Shown in pieces: positions 6,115 through 6,153 of a stretch of 6,153 nucleotides of DNA. Position numbers and translations under genes: made by a program. The notes below the pieces were generated by a model that was not told the origin of the DNA, searched no databases, and was given only the letters and a program-made list of their open reading frames with translations. The stretch is from Kingella oralis (GTDB taxonomy: Bacteria; Pseudomonadota; Gammaproteobacteria; Burkholderiales; Neisseriaceae). Within the stretch, counting starts at the first letter, position 1, and the number at the start of each line of letters is the position of its first letter. Where the stretch lies: contig CAJPSG010000073.1 in the NCBI GenBank assembly GCA_905373195.1, forward strand, positions 1 to 6,153. The letters run 5' to 3'.

Positions 6115-6153
6115 TTATCGCTGCACAATCATCAAACCATCACACCCCCTGAA

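Larger units (their letters stand above)
5649..6153. other. Gene-free right end with repeats and hairpins
   Basis: No reading frame here looks coding on either strand. Besides the terminator and DUS entries, I see a nine-base stem GGGCGCGGT / ACCGCGCCC (5938-5946 and 5969-5977) around a degenerate DUS, and a 12-base near repeat GAAGTTAAAACG / GAAGCTAAAACG (6062-6073 and 6077-6088). An eight-base stem AAAACGAG / CTCGTTTT (6068-6075 and 6096-6103) is also present. The last 39 bases show no recognisable feature. Confidence 0.7.

Overview
The window looks like chromosomal DNA from a naturally transformable member of the Neisseriaceae, most likely Kingella or a close relative. The main reason is a 12-base word, AGGCAGCCTGAA, found on one strand or the other in 19 perfect copies. 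It matches the Kingella-type dialect of the Neisseriaceae DNA uptake sequence (DUS). The proteins fit too: an LtgA-like lipoprotein transglycosylase, a glutaredoxin 2 and a core-type MetE homologue.

Layout. Positions 1-161 are intergenic, with one DUS and a short dyad. On the minus strand, reading right to left, lie ltgA (3911-2055, lytic transglycosylase lipoprotein), grxB (1850-1203, glutaredoxin 2), a decayed gene fragment not found by a simple ORF search (1065-862, with one in-frame TGA) and a three-helix membrane protein of unknown function (848-162). On the plus strand is one gene, a 381-residue core-type MetE/YxjG-like methyltransferase (4503-5648), followed by a strong intrinsic terminator. 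The last ~500 bases hold no gene, only repeats and hairpins.

The most unusual part is the divergent region between ltgA and the MetE-like gene (3912-4502). Within 468 bases it packs nine perfect DUS and one near-perfect DUS, arranged as four inverted pairs plus single copies. It includes a duplicated unit of about 120 bases and a 27-base palindromic element that recurs, inverted, on the far side of the MetE-like gene. Both divergent genes seem to start from extended -10 promoters (TGCTATGAT and TGCTATACT) whose -35 regions fall in or beside DUS arms.

The genes do not form an obvious pathway. LtgA cleaves peptidoglycan at the inner face of the outer membrane, GrxB is a cytoplasmic thiol-disulfide protein, and the MetE-like protein is a predicted zinc-dependent methyl transfer enzyme of methionine metabolism. 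I see no defence system, CRISPR array, insertion sequence, tRNA or rRNA. The novelty here lies in the repeat architecture and the gene remnant, not in a new multigene system.
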